From positions 108,675 through 172,674 of the forward strand of contig NZ_FOKQ01000004.1 in the NCBI RefSeq assembly GCF_900112155.1: 64,000 bases of DNA, read 5' to 3'. The DNA is from Hominimerdicola alba (GTDB lineage: Bacteria; Bacillota; Clostridia; Oscillospirales; Ruminococcaceae). The notes under the pieces were generated by a model, which was not told where the DNA came from, made no database searches, and saw nothing but the letters and a program-made list of their open reading frames with translations. Both the position numbers and the translations under genes were made by a program. Every line of letters begins with the position of its first letter. The first letter of the stretch is position 1. Below are positions 1 to 7,949 of the stretch, in pieces.

Positions 1-78
1 TGGATGCGGTGCTTTGTGGCACCGACCTCGTCGGGACAATTATAAAAATCATGTCGCTTATTACTAATTGTTTGTCAA
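1..78 (-). promoter_or_regulatory. Leader RNA (5' part) of a surface gene beyond the left edge, with truncated promoter
   Basis: On the minus strand the sequence runs TTGACA (73-78), then after a short gap AAGCGACATG, then GTCCCGACGAGGTCGG and an ACC-rich hairpin up to the window edge. This is the 5' half of the leader found upstream of the surface genes in this window. Compared with the promoter of gene 1 (TTGACA-17-TATAAT), the region between the -35 and the leader has lost roughly 17 bases including the -10. The leader also begins only about 35 bases after the stop of gene 1. I infer a tandem partner of gene 1, possibly reached by read-through, lying outside the window. Confidence 0.6.
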
Positions 79-92
79 CAGGATATTAGCTA

Positions 93-1283
93 TTATCTTA
101 CAGTAAGGGGAAATGTTCTGCCATAGGATCTGCCACCGTAGTAAGAAATATGAAGATTGCTCGTATCCCATTCGCCGTTGATCTTGGCACAAATCGCAAC
201 AATATAATTTTTGTTTGCGGTCAGCTTTGGCGAAGTATATGTCCTGACATCAGCATCAGTCAAAGCCTGTACCTTCCACTTGCCTGCGATCTTTACTGCT
301 ATTCCGTACTGCTCAGCACCTTCAACCGCTGTCCATTTCAGGCGGAACTGATGGTATTTTGAACTGTACTCTTCCTTGATCAGCTCAGGATATTTAGTTT
401 TGATGTTATCAGCATCGAGCACATTGAAGTTGCTGCCGCTATTCAAAGCACTCCAATATGCAGATGAATCCATATAACAATTTATCATAAGCTGCTTTGA
501 GGGCTTGTAAGAATCTGAAACCTCATCATAATCACCAAATGCATCATAACCCACGGTGACATTTTTAGGGATCGTAACACTTCTCCAGTCTTTACTACAG
601 CCACTAAAAGCACCTGTTCCTATTTCCTCCACACTATCAGGTATAACTACATTCTTAATAAGTGAGCAATTTCTAAAAGCTGCATCACCTATACGCACCA
701 GATTTTTCGGTAATGTAACACCGCTAAGCAGATGGCAGTTTTTAAAAGCACAATCATTTATGACCTCAACACTATCGGGTATTTCAACGCTCTCCAAGCT
801 GCTGCAATCTTCAAAAACACTATATCCGATATTCTTCAGCTTCTTGGGTAATGTGATACTTTTAAGATTCAGGCAACCAGCAAAAGCACCATCGTCTAAA
901 TATTCCAGGTTTTCAGGCAATTTGATGCTTTCAAGGCTTTCACAATCATGAAATGCACACATATCAATTTCCGTAACACTATCGGGTATGACAACGCTTG
1001 TCATGATCTTTCTATTATAAAATCCCATACCACCAACTCTTGTTACAGGCGCACCATTTATCTCGGCGGGTATCTCGACCTCTGTTGCTCTGGGATCCAT
1101 GAATTCTAATACCCAAACAGTGCCATCTTCCTGCATAGTACACATAAACTCGCCATATGAAAAATATTCACTTTCACTAGCCGAAGCTACCACACTGTTG
1201 TTAACTACTGTGTTTGGCAGAGCCGCACCGCCGAATGCGAATGTCAGCGCCAGCAGACCTGCTACGATTTTTTTGTTGTTCAT
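93..1283 (-). CDS. Surface gene 1: BspA-like LRR_5 secreted protein
   Basis: Secreted repeat protein of 396 residues. Residues 1-36 form a signal peptide (MNNKKIVAGLLALTFAFGG...). About seven BspA/TpLRR units of 23-24 residues follow (VVIPDSVTEI..AF..C..L), from about 95 to 255. The C-terminal module, from about 305, carries YHQFRLKWTAVEGAEQYGIA and ends FPLTVR. There is no LPXTG, dockerin or SLH motif, so attachment is unknown. BspA-type LRRs usually mediate adhesion or protein binding, so an adhesin-like role is inferred. The start follows an AGGAGGG site. The last LRR is irregular and the tail differs from genes 2 and 4-7 (FPLTVR instead of VTVTVK). Confidence 0.85.
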   Translation of the reverse strand: MNNKKIVAGLLALTFAFGGAALPNTVVNNSVVASASESEYFSYGEFMCTMQEDGTVWVLEFMDPRATEVEIPAEINGAPVTRVGGMGFYNRKIMTSVVIPDSVTEIDMCAFHDCESLESIKLPENLEYLDDGAFAGCLNLKSITLPKKLKNIGYSVFEDCSSLESVEIPDSVEVINDCAFKNCHLLSGVTLPKNLVRIGDAAFRNCSLIKNVVIPDSVEEIGTGAFSGCSKDWRSVTIPKNVTVGYDAFGDYDEVSDSYKPSKQLMINCYMDSSAYWSALNSGSNFNVLDADNIKTKYPELIKEEYSSKYHQFRLKWTAVEGAEQYGIAVKIAGKWKVQALTDADVRTYTSPKLTANKNYIVAICAKINGEWDTSNLHISYYGGRSYGRTFPLTVR

Positions 1284-1318
1284 TTTATGAACCCTCCTAA
1301 TAAAAAAATTTTATTTAA

Positions 1319-1455
1319 ACGACATGAATCCCGACTTTTACAACTACTTATCCTGACTGTTGGTGCAATGCTTTTAGGCATTTACCGTGTCGTGATAAGT
1401 ATGAATAGTTATGTCGCTTAATGTTAATTATATTACTTTTTAAACTTTATGTCAA
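1319..1455 (-). promoter_or_regulatory. Promoter and structured leader of surface gene 1
   Basis: Sigma-A promoter TTGACA (1450-1455), 17-bp spacer, TATAAT (1427-1432), reading leftward. The transcript would start near 1420 with AAGCGACAT, whose GCGACAT (1411-1417) pairs with ATGTCGT (1319-1325) just before the ribosome binding site. Inside, ACTTATCACGAC can pair with GTCAGGATAAGT, and a second stem is GGTAAATGC/GCATTGCACC. AGTCGGGA lies next to the closing strand and competes for the CCGA-like segment. The same layout recurs upstream of genes 2, 6 and 7. Confidence 0.7.
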
Positions 1456-1460
1456 CAGTC

Positions 1461-1849
1461 TATTTTAACATTAACCGCCTGTAAAAATAAACTCTATCCT
1501 GTTGATTTCAGTAATTTCACATTAGCATTCGACCATTGCTAAGATGACTGTATCCCGCTTACTGATACCATTTCGCTGTTGTTTATTGCTATATCCGACT
1601 ATGCTTTAATTCTAGTTCGGATTAAGAATCGACAGTTATGATACAACCTTAATGTTCATTATTTGTTATTTTTGAGTTTAAATTAACCTATAATTATTTT
1701 AACATATTCGTTATTAAAAGTCAATGGATCCTCCCATATATCATCCACGATAGCCGATTGATATTTTGACATACCCCATCAGCTTTATGAATGTCGGGAA
1801 GATCCATTCGACATTAAGTATTAATTATTATGTTTTATAATGGTATCAG
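1461..1849. other. AT-rich intergenic stretch with decayed leader-like sequence
   Basis: No gene is visible. Around 1795-1835 the minus strand reads AATAATTAATACTTAATGTCG followed by a short CGACATT arm. This resembles the -10 to leader junction of the surface genes but without a proper -10 or the internal conserved segments. It may be a dead leader of a lost gene copy. The rest shows nothing recognisable. Confidence 0.35.
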
Positions 1850-1905
1850 AATTACCTTATAGTAAGTGTGAATGCCCTGTTGTTATCCCACTTGCCATTA
1901 TATCG
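1850..1905 (-). pseudogene. Fossil 3' end of a surface gene, downstream of surface gene 2
   Basis: The stretch resembles the coding end of gene 3 (3488-3560): both read TTA(C/T)AGTAAG..T.AATGC, then CTGTT, then TATCCCACTTGCC. The copy here has lost about 17 bases and is not joined to an open frame. It lies just beyond the 3' flank of gene 2, which has the other type of C-terminal end. This suggests an LTVR-type gene end was displaced when gene 2 gained its VTVTVK-type end. Confidence 0.5.
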
Positions 1906-1947
1906 CTCGTGAGATTTACTGAAATGCCTTATTTACGTTCCTGTATC

Positions 1948-3336
1948 TCACTTAACGGTAACAGTTACAGCGTCATAGACAGCATCCTTTACATTCCACT
2001 TACCGTTTACCCTAGCTGCAACAGCTACTTTATAGGTCTTGCCGGGTGTAAGGTTCTTGGGAGATGTGAAAACAGTAACATCGGCAGGGATAGAACTAGT
2101 CCAAACTCTCCACTTTCCTGAAAGATATACAGCGATGCCGTACTTTTCGGCATTCTCATAAGGCTTCCATCTTAAACGTATCTGGTGATATTCTTCGCTG
2201 AGTTCAGCTTTGATGACCATCCTCTTCGGAGGGGGACAAGCAGGAAGTTTTTCATCGATCAGCTTGTAATTCAAGCCGTTTGCTATTGCATATTTCTCGG
2301 CAGCTGAGTTTGCGTAGCAATTGATGGTCACGTCCTCTAAGGGCTTAAATTTTTCTTCCTTTGAATCATAGTAAGAAAATACATACTCATTTATTTCAGT
2401 TACACTTGCGGGAATTGTAACGCTTTTAAGACTATGGCAGTTTGTAAATGCATATTCTCCTATGGTTTTTACACTATCAGGTATAACAACATTTTCAAGG
2501 CTATGGCAGGCTAAAAAGGCACAACCACCTATTTTCTCCACTCCTTCCGGTATAGTAATACCTTCAAGACTTACACAATCTGAAAACACACCATGACCTA
2601 TTTCCTTCAAGCCTTTTGGTAATGTAACACTTTTGAGAGCATAACAGCGATAAAAAGCCTCTCCCCTGATATTTTCAACACTATCGGGTATTACAATACT
2701 CTCAAGACAACGACACTCCAAAAAAGTATCAGTTATTATTTCTTTCAATCCATCCGACAATGTAATACTTTTAAGGTTCATGCAGTAACTGAACGCGCCT
2801 TTATCGATAAATTCCACGCTATCGGGGATAACAAGGCTCTCAATACTTTCACACCCGGAAAAAGCGTAATATCCAATTGTCTTCACACCATCAGGTATAA
2901 CGATGTTCTTAATTTTTCTACATTGCTCAAAAGCACGATCATCTATATATTTCAGATTTTTTGGTAATGTGATACTTTCAAGTTCAAAGAGACAATCAAA
3001 TGCACCTTCTTTGATCACTGTAACACTATCCGGTATAACAATACTTTTAATATATGGGTTGTAATAATCAAAAGCATCTTCACCAATGCTTGTTACAACT
3101 GCGCCATTTATCTCGCCCGGTATCTCGATCTCGTCAGTTGAAAAATGACCCTCTACTATCTCAGCAGTGCCATCTTCACGCAGAATATACTTATAATCGC
3201 CGTATCTAAGTACCTCTGCATCCTCTTCACTTGCCGAAGCTACCACACTGTTGTTAACTACTGTGTTTGGCAGAGCTGCACCGCCGAATATGAATGTCAG
3301 CGCCAGCAGACCTGCTACGATCTTCTTGTTGTTCAT
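1948..3336 (-). CDS. Surface gene 2: BspA-like LRR_5 secreted protein
   Basis: 462 residues: signal peptide ending near ASA at about residue 36, a short spacer, about ten LRR_5 units of 23 residues, then the Fn3-like C-terminal module (YHQIRLRWKPYENAEKYGIA ... VTVTVK). The final LRR unit is the VTIPASVTEI cap also seen in genes 4 and 5. A YANSAAEKYA linker joins repeats to module, as in gene 4. The start follows TAGGAGG. It lies directly downstream of gene 3 with a leader in between but no clear promoter, so co-transcription with gene 3 is likely. Ligand and attachment are unknown. Confidence 0.85.
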   Translation of the reverse strand: MNNKKIVAGLLALTFIFGGAALPNTVVNNSVVASASEEDAEVLRYGDYKYILREDGTAEIVEGHFSTDEIEIPGEINGAVVTSIGEDAFDYYNPYIKSIVIPDSVTVIKEGAFDCLFELESITLPKNLKYIDDRAFEQCRKIKNIVIPDGVKTIGYYAFSGCESIESLVIPDSVEFIDKGAFSYCMNLKSITLSDGLKEIITDTFLECRCLESIVIPDSVENIRGEAFYRCYALKSVTLPKGLKEIGHGVFSDCVSLEGITIPEGVEKIGGCAFLACHSLENVVIPDSVKTIGEYAFTNCHSLKSVTIPASVTEINEYVFSYYDSKEEKFKPLEDVTINCYANSAAEKYAIANGLNYKLIDEKLPACPPPKRMVIKAELSEEYHQIRLRWKPYENAEKYGIAVYLSGKWRVWTSSIPADVTVFTSPKNLTPGKTYKVAVAARVNGKWNVKDAVYDAVTVTVK

Positions 3337-3370
3337 TTTTGTGTCCTCCTAATATAAAAATATTTATATA

Positions 3371-3464
3371 AACGACATGGACCCGACTTTAATATTATCT
3401 TTTTCAGATTTTAGTAACTGCTTATCCAGATTGTATCGAGATAAGTATTAGGATCATGTCGTTT
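3371..3464 (-). promoter_or_regulatory. Structured leader of surface gene 2, without a clear promoter
   Basis: The outer stem is AACGACATG (3371-3379) with CATGTCGTTT (3455-3464). Inside, CTTATCTCGAT pairs with ATCTGGATAAG, and AGTCGGGTCC precedes the closing strand. Upstream of the leader on the minus strand lie only about 24 bases before the stop of gene 3, and no TTGACA/TATAAT pair is visible at the usual distance. The element therefore sits between genes 3 and 2 and may act on a read-through transcript. Confidence 0.6.
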
Positions 3465-3487
3465 GATTTTTTAATGACTCTTAGATA

Positions 3488-4684
3488 TTATCTTACAGTA
3501 AGAGTAAATGCTCTGTTATTGAGAGCAGAAGTATCCCACTTGCCGTTTACCTTAGCACAGATAACGACCTGATAACTCTGATCCGAGGTCAGCTTGGGCG
3601 AAGTGTATGTTGTGGCAGCAGCATCGGTGTATGCCTGTACCTTCCACTTGCCAGCAAGCTTTACGGCTATGCCGTACTGCTGTGCACCTCCCACTACTGT
3701 CCAGTTCAGGCGGAACTGACGGTATTTTGAACTGTATCCTTCCTTTATCAGCTCGGGATATTTTGTTTTGCTATCCTTAGCATCGATAACCTCGAAGCTG
3801 TTGCCGTTTTCCAGAGCATACTTATGTGCAGCTGAATCCTTGTAGCAATTAATTACCAAATCTTTTAATGGCTTGAAATAATAATCGGAAGAATCATCTT
3901 CACTTTCATCGGTATAATACACTTTCGAAAAAGCATCGTCACCTATTTTGGTAACACTTGCGGGAATTGAAATGCTTTTAATAGCAAGGCAGTTTCCAAA
4001 GGCATCTGCCCCTATTTCTTCCGTTCCTTCAGGCAAAGTTATACTTTCAAGTTCCTGACAGTTTGCAAAAGCGGAAGCCCCTATTTTCTTCAAGCCTTTC
4101 GGTAATACGATACTTTTGAGTTCCTCACAAGAACTAAATGCCCCTGAACCGATACTTTCAACACCATCAGGCATAACAACATTCTCAAGTCCAGTGCATA
4201 CAAAAAATGTACCATCGCTTATCTGCTTCAAGCCTTTCGGTAATGTTATACTTTTAAGACTGTTACATTCCCAAAATGCCAATTCACCTATATATTCAAC
4301 ACTATCGGGAATAACAATGCGCTCCAAACTATTGCACATATTAAAAGCTCCCGCCCCAATTGTCTTCACACCATCAGGGATAACAATGCTCTTAATTTCT
4401 ACACACATTGAAAAAGCTCTTTCACCAATGCTAGTTACAGCCACACCATTCATCTCAGCGGGCACCTCGATCTCTGTGTCAGAACTGTTGTAAAAGTCGT
4501 AAGATGTTATCTCAGCAGTACCGTCTTCAAGCAGCTTGTACTCATAATCGCCGTATCTAAGTACCTCCGCTTCTTCACTTGCCGAAGCTATCACGCTGTT
4601 GTTAACTACTGTGTTTGGCAGAGCTGCACCGCCGAATACGAATGTCAGGGCCAGCAGACCTGCTACGATCTTCTTGTTTTTCAT
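3488..4684 (-). CDS. Surface gene 3: BspA-like LRR_5 secreted protein
   Basis: 398 residues. An N-terminal signal peptide (MKNKKIVAGLLALTFVFGG) is followed by seven LRR_5 units, a YKDSAAHKYALENGNSFEVID linker region, and a C-terminal module of the same subtype as gene 1 (RLNWTVVGGAQQYGIA ... FTLTVR). It begins after TAGGAGG and has its own promoter and leader. Its coding end is the best match to the two fossil gene ends at 1850-1905 and 4866-4912, so it represents the older C-terminal type in this array. Confidence 0.85.
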   Translation of the reverse strand: MKNKKIVAGLLALTFVFGGAALPNTVVNNSVIASASEEAEVLRYGDYEYKLLEDGTAEITSYDFYNSSDTEIEVPAEMNGVAVTSIGERAFSMCVEIKSIVIPDGVKTIGAGAFNMCNSLERIVIPDSVEYIGELAFWECNSLKSITLPKGLKQISDGTFFVCTGLENVVMPDGVESIGSGAFSSCEELKSIVLPKGLKKIGASAFANCQELESITLPEGTEEIGADAFGNCLAIKSISIPASVTKIGDDAFSKVYYTDESEDDSSDYYFKPLKDLVINCYKDSAAHKYALENGNSFEVIDAKDSKTKYPELIKEGYSSKYRQFRLNWTVVGGAQQYGIAVKLAGKWKVQAYTDAAATTYTSPKLTSDQSYQVVICAKVNGKWDTSALNNRAFTLTVR

Positions 4685-4718
4685 TTTTGTGTCCTCCTAA
4701 ATTTGTTATATAATTAAC

Positions 4719-4840
4719 AAACGACATCTCACTTTCGCCCATTCCGACCGAATGCGCTGTTTTGGCGGCACTGATCGGATCAAACGCGAAAGATCATGTC
4801 GTTTGATAGTAATTATATATCTTTTTTTACTTTGTGTCAA
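4719..4840 (-). promoter_or_regulatory. Promoter and structured leader of surface gene 3
   Basis: TTGACA (4835-4840), 17-bp spacer, TATAAT (4812-4817), then ATCAAACGACATG. The outer stem is AACGACAT/ATGTCGTTTG. The inner stems are CTTTCGC/GCGAAAG and TCCGATC/GGTCGGA. The internal sequence differs from the leaders of genes 1, 2, 6 and 7 although the outer stem and a CCGA...TCGG pairing are kept. Confidence 0.65.
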
Positions 4841-4865
4841 TTGACAGTTTTAACATTTATGACAA

Positions 4866-4912
4866 TATCTGTAAATACTCTGCTGTTGATATATGACTAT
4901 TCCCATTGGCCG
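4866..4912 (-). pseudogene. Fossil 3' end of a surface gene, downstream of surface gene 4
   Basis: GTAAATACTCTGCTGTTGA followed by CTATTCCCATTGGCC resembles the coding end of gene 3 (GTAAATGCTCTGTTATTGA ... GTATCCCACTTGCC). No open frame continues it. The next segment (4913-4965, including GTGAGATTTACTGAAATGCC) is nearly identical to the 3' flank of gene 2, so genes 2 and 4 gained their ends in the same kind of event. Confidence 0.45.
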
Positions 4913-4965
4913 CTATATCACACGTGAGATTTACTGAAATGCCGTATTTACGTTACTGTATATCA

Positions 4966-5988
4966 CTACTTAACGGTAACAGTTACAGCGCTCTTGATTG
5001 GGTCAGTTGTATTCCACTTACCGTTCACCCTAGCAGCAACTGCGACCTTATAGGTCCTGCCTGGTGTAAGATTCTTTGGTGTAGTGAATGTTGTGGTCGA
5101 AGCGGGGATAGAACTGGTCCACACTCTCCACTTCCCCGAAAGATATACAGCGATGCCGTACTTTTCAGCGCCACTAATAGGATCCCAGCTGAAACGTATC
5201 TGATGATACTCCGCACTGCATTCAGCTCTTAACATATTAGGAGGGGGACAATTAGGGAGTTTTTCATCGATCAGCTTATAATTCAAATCGTTTGCTTTTG
5301 CATATTTCTCGGCAGCTGAGTTTGCGTAGCAATTGATAATCACGTTCTTTAATGGCTTATAGCTATCATCGTGTGTATCATATTCTGAAAATGCCTCTTC
5401 ACCTATCTCGGTAACACTAGCGGGAATAGTAACATTATTAAGATCTGTACAGTATCCGAAAGCAGCTTCACCTATATACTTCAGGTTTTGGGGCAGAACA
5501 ATGTTTTTGAGGTTCGTGCAGCTGTTGAATGTTCCCACCTCAATGCGTTCAACACCATCAGGTATGACCACATTGTCAAGTGCAACACACTCCGCAAAAT
5601 TGGTCTCACCTATATACTTCAGATTTTTTGAAAATTTGATACTTTTAAGATTAAAGCAGCTGGTAAATGCATATCCCTTGATAGTAGTTACGCTATCAGG
5701 CATAATGACGCCGGTGATATCGAAATTGCCTTCAAATGCTGACTCACCAATACTAGTTACTGCCACGCCGTCTATCTTATCGGGTATCGTGACCTCTGTA
5801 TCTTCGCCCCTGTATCTTGCGATCTCAGCTGTACCGTCTTCCAGAAGCCTGTACTCATAGTCATCAAATGCAATTGTTTCTGCACTTGCTGTAATAACCG
5901 TGCTGTTGTTTGCTGCACCGGGCAGGAATGTACCACCGAATACGAATGTCAGTGCCATCAGACCTGCTATGATCTTCTTGTTGTTCAT
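4966..5988 (-). CDS. Surface gene 4: short BspA-like LRR_5 secreted protein
   Basis: 340 residues, the smallest of the family: signal peptide (MNNKKIIAGLMALTFVFGG), five LRR_5 units ending in the VTIPASVTEIG cap, the YANSAAEKYA linker, and the VTVTVK-type Fn3-like module. The chosen ATG follows CGGAGGTAATGAA. Translation upstream of it would run into the structured leader. Linker and module are close to those of gene 2, as is the 3' flank. The small repeat number suggests loss of units by recombination between repeats. Confidence 0.85.
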   Translation of the reverse strand: MNNKKIIAGLMALTFVFGGTFLPGAANNSTVITASAETIAFDDYEYRLLEDGTAEIARYRGEDTEVTIPDKIDGVAVTSIGESAFEGNFDITGVIMPDSVTTIKGYAFTSCFNLKSIKFSKNLKYIGETNFAECVALDNVVIPDGVERIEVGTFNSCTNLKNIVLPQNLKYIGEAAFGYCTDLNNVTIPASVTEIGEEAFSEYDTHDDSYKPLKNVIINCYANSAAEKYAKANDLNYKLIDEKLPNCPPPNMLRAECSAEYHQIRFSWDPISGAEKYGIAVYLSGKWRVWTSSIPASTTTFTTPKNLTPGRTYKVAVAARVNGKWNTTDPIKSAVTVTVK

Positions 5989-6027
5989 TTCATTACCTCC
6001 GAATCTTTTGAATAGATAAATAAAACA

Positions 6028-6149
6028 AACGACATAAAACATTCGCTTGTCCCGACCGCAGAAGGTGTGTTTTTGCTGTGTCATCGGGATAAGTGTGAAA
6101 TAATATGTCGTTTGATAATTATTATATATCTTTTTTAATAGTATGTCAA
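6028..6149 (-). promoter_or_regulatory. Promoter and structured leader of surface gene 4
   Basis: TTGACA (6144-6149), 17 bp, TATAAT (6121-6126), only about 15 bases after the stop of gene 5. The outer stem CAAACGACATA/TATGTCGTTTG encloses CTTATCCCGAT, which pairs with GGTCGGGACAAG. Here a single long inner stem replaces the two competing stems seen in the longer leaders. Confidence 0.65.
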
Positions 6150-6164
6150 CAGTATATCACGATA

Positions 6165-7736
6165 TTACTTTACAGTAACTGTGATAGCGTTCTTTATAGC
6201 ATTGGATGTATCCCAAGTGCCGTCTACCTTAGCTGCGATAGCCACCTTGTAGGATTTTCCCGGAGTCAGGTTCTTGGGAGTGGTATAACTTACAGATGTA
6301 GCGGGTATCTTCTGGGTCTGTATTCTCCACTTGCCTGCCAGATATACAGCTATGCCGTACTGCTGTGCGTTCTCCACCTTGTCCCATGTAAATCTTATCT
6401 GGTGATATTCTTCGCTGTAATCGACCTTGATGTTTGTGGGATATGTGGGCTTCGCTGCATCCAACAGCTCGAATTTCAGCTTGTTTGTTACTGCATATTT
6501 ATGTGCTGCTGAGTTTGTGTAGCAGTATACGGTTACTTTGCTTGCAGGATTAGATGTCTGAGTAATGGAATTAGAATTGGTGACCATATTATCACCTATC
6601 TCAGTAACACTTGCAGGTATAGTTATGCTCTCAAGATCGCTGCATCCTGAAAAAGCACTTGCTCCGATACTTTCAACGCCATCAGGTATAACAACAGTTT
6701 TAAGAAGTATGCAAGCATTGAAGGCAGACTGACCGATAGTTTTCAGATTTTTCGGCAATGTGATGCCTGCTAGACTATTACAGTCTTCAAAAGCACTTGC
6801 GCCGATAGACTCCAGATTTCTGGAGAATGTAACGCTTTCCAGACCATCACACGCTGAGAATGCCTTATCTTTGATGCTCTCTACAGAATCAGGGATAACA
6901 ACGCTTTTGAGCTTTTTACAATTTGCAAAAGTACTTTCTTCAACAGATGTTATGTATTTTGATAAGTTGACGCTTTCAAGGGCTGAGCAGTTATCAAAAG
7001 CAGAAGCACCGATAGAAGTTACGCTGTTGGGTATAGTTACCTTTTTAAGGCTTTCACAGAAAGCAAAAGTAGCTTTTCCTATAGTCTCCAGATTTGCGGA
7101 TAACGTTACACTTTCAAGATTTGTACAGTTAGCAAATTCCGAATTTCCAAGAGATGTAACGCTGTCAGGTAAAGTTACTTTCCTGAGGTTCTCACAATAA
7201 GCAAAAGAACCAAATCCGATAGACTGCAGATTTTCGGAAAAAGTTACACTTTCAAGGCTTGAACAATAAGCGAATACATTATCTGCAATGGAAGTTACGC
7301 TGTCAGGTATAACGATCTCTTGCAGAGATTCACATTTGACAAACATTGAGGTACTGATAGTTTCCAGATTATTTGACAGAGTTACATCTGCAAGTGCAGT
7401 ACAGTTTGAGAATGCTGCTACATCAATAGAAACAACACTATCAGGAATAACTACACTTACAAGTGTAGTTATTCCGCTGAAAGCACCTGAACCTATAGCG
7501 GCAACACTGACTTCATCGATCTCGCTTGGTATATCAACACTTGCATCAGAGCCAACGTACCTTTTGATCTCTGCAGTACCGTCTTTACGCAGATCGTAAA
7601 TAAAGTCACCGGATTTTATTGTTGCTGCACTTGCGGTAACAGTTGAGATACTGCTTACTGCGCTGATTGGAACGAGTGTACCGCCAAAAACTAAGGTCAG
7701 TGCCAGCAGACCTGAAATTATCTTCTTAGTACTCAT
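6165..7736 (-). CDS. Surface gene 5: BspA-like LRR_5 secreted protein
   Basis: 523 residues with signal peptide (MSTKKIISGLLALTLVFGG), about 13 LRR_5 units of 23 residues (about 85-390), an AAHKYAVTNKL linker, and the C-terminal module (YHQIRFTWDKVENAQQYGIA ... ITVTVK). The units alternate between two types, V.IPDSV and VT(L/F)S.NL, giving a 46-residue higher-order period for much of the array. The start follows a GGGGGT site. Its leader is reduced to one hairpin. Function is inferred as surface binding, with no ligand known. Confidence 0.85.
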   Translation of the reverse strand: MSTKKIISGLLALTLVFGGTLVPISAVSSISTVTASAATIKSGDFIYDLRKDGTAEIKRYVGSDASVDIPSEIDEVSVAAIGSGAFSGITTLVSVVIPDSVVSIDVAAFSNCTALADVTLSNNLETISTSMFVKCESLQEIVIPDSVTSIADNVFAYCSSLESVTFSENLQSIGFGSFAYCENLRKVTLPDSVTSLGNSEFANCTNLESVTLSANLETIGKATFAFCESLKKVTIPNSVTSIGASAFDNCSALESVNLSKYITSVEESTFANCKKLKSVVIPDSVESIKDKAFSACDGLESVTFSRNLESIGASAFEDCNSLAGITLPKNLKTIGQSAFNACILLKTVVIPDGVESIGASAFSGCSDLESITIPASVTEIGDNMVTNSNSITQTSNPASKVTVYCYTNSAAHKYAVTNKLKFELLDAAKPTYPTNIKVDYSEEYHQIRFTWDKVENAQQYGIAVYLAGKWRIQTQKIPATSVSYTTPKNLTPGKSYKVAIAAKVDGTWDTSNAIKNAITVTVK

Positions 7737-7779
7737 CTTTTAACCCCCTGTTATTTTGACCATTTTTTAACCCGTACAC

Positions 7780-7838
7780 CGACAGGACATCTCCTGTCGT
7801 TTGATGTATATTATACAACAGTTTTTAGCTTTTGTCAA
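7780..7838 (-). promoter_or_regulatory. Promoter and minimal hairpin leader of surface gene 5
   Basis: TTGACA (7833-7838), 17 bp, TATAAT (7810-7815), then ATCAAACGACAGG. The leader keeps the AACGACA start but folds as a single hairpin CGACAGGA/TCCTGTCG (7780-7799). The internal conserved segments are missing. It is either a deleted form or shows that the 5' hairpin alone suffices, for example for transcript stability. Confidence 0.6.
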
Positions 7839-7859
7839 CATATTATATTAATATCATCA

Positions 7860-7900
7860 AAATACCAAAAACAGCGCCCGATTAACTCAGGCGCTGTTGG
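7860..7900 (-). terminator. Terminator of surface gene 6
   Basis: On the minus strand ACAGCGCC (7890-7897) pairs with GGCGCTGT (7871-7878) and is followed by TTTTGG. The same hairpin is repeated downstream of gene 7 at 10015-10041, with nearly identical flanks. Confidence 0.75.
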
Positions 7901-7949
7901 CATCATGTCAGATTAAAATCCAAAGGGGATGACTTATACTGTGCGGATA

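Noticed and set aside
150-951. Open frames on the plus strand across the surface genes
   Set aside because: They are antisense shadows of LRR coding sequence, repetitive and without ribosome binding sites.
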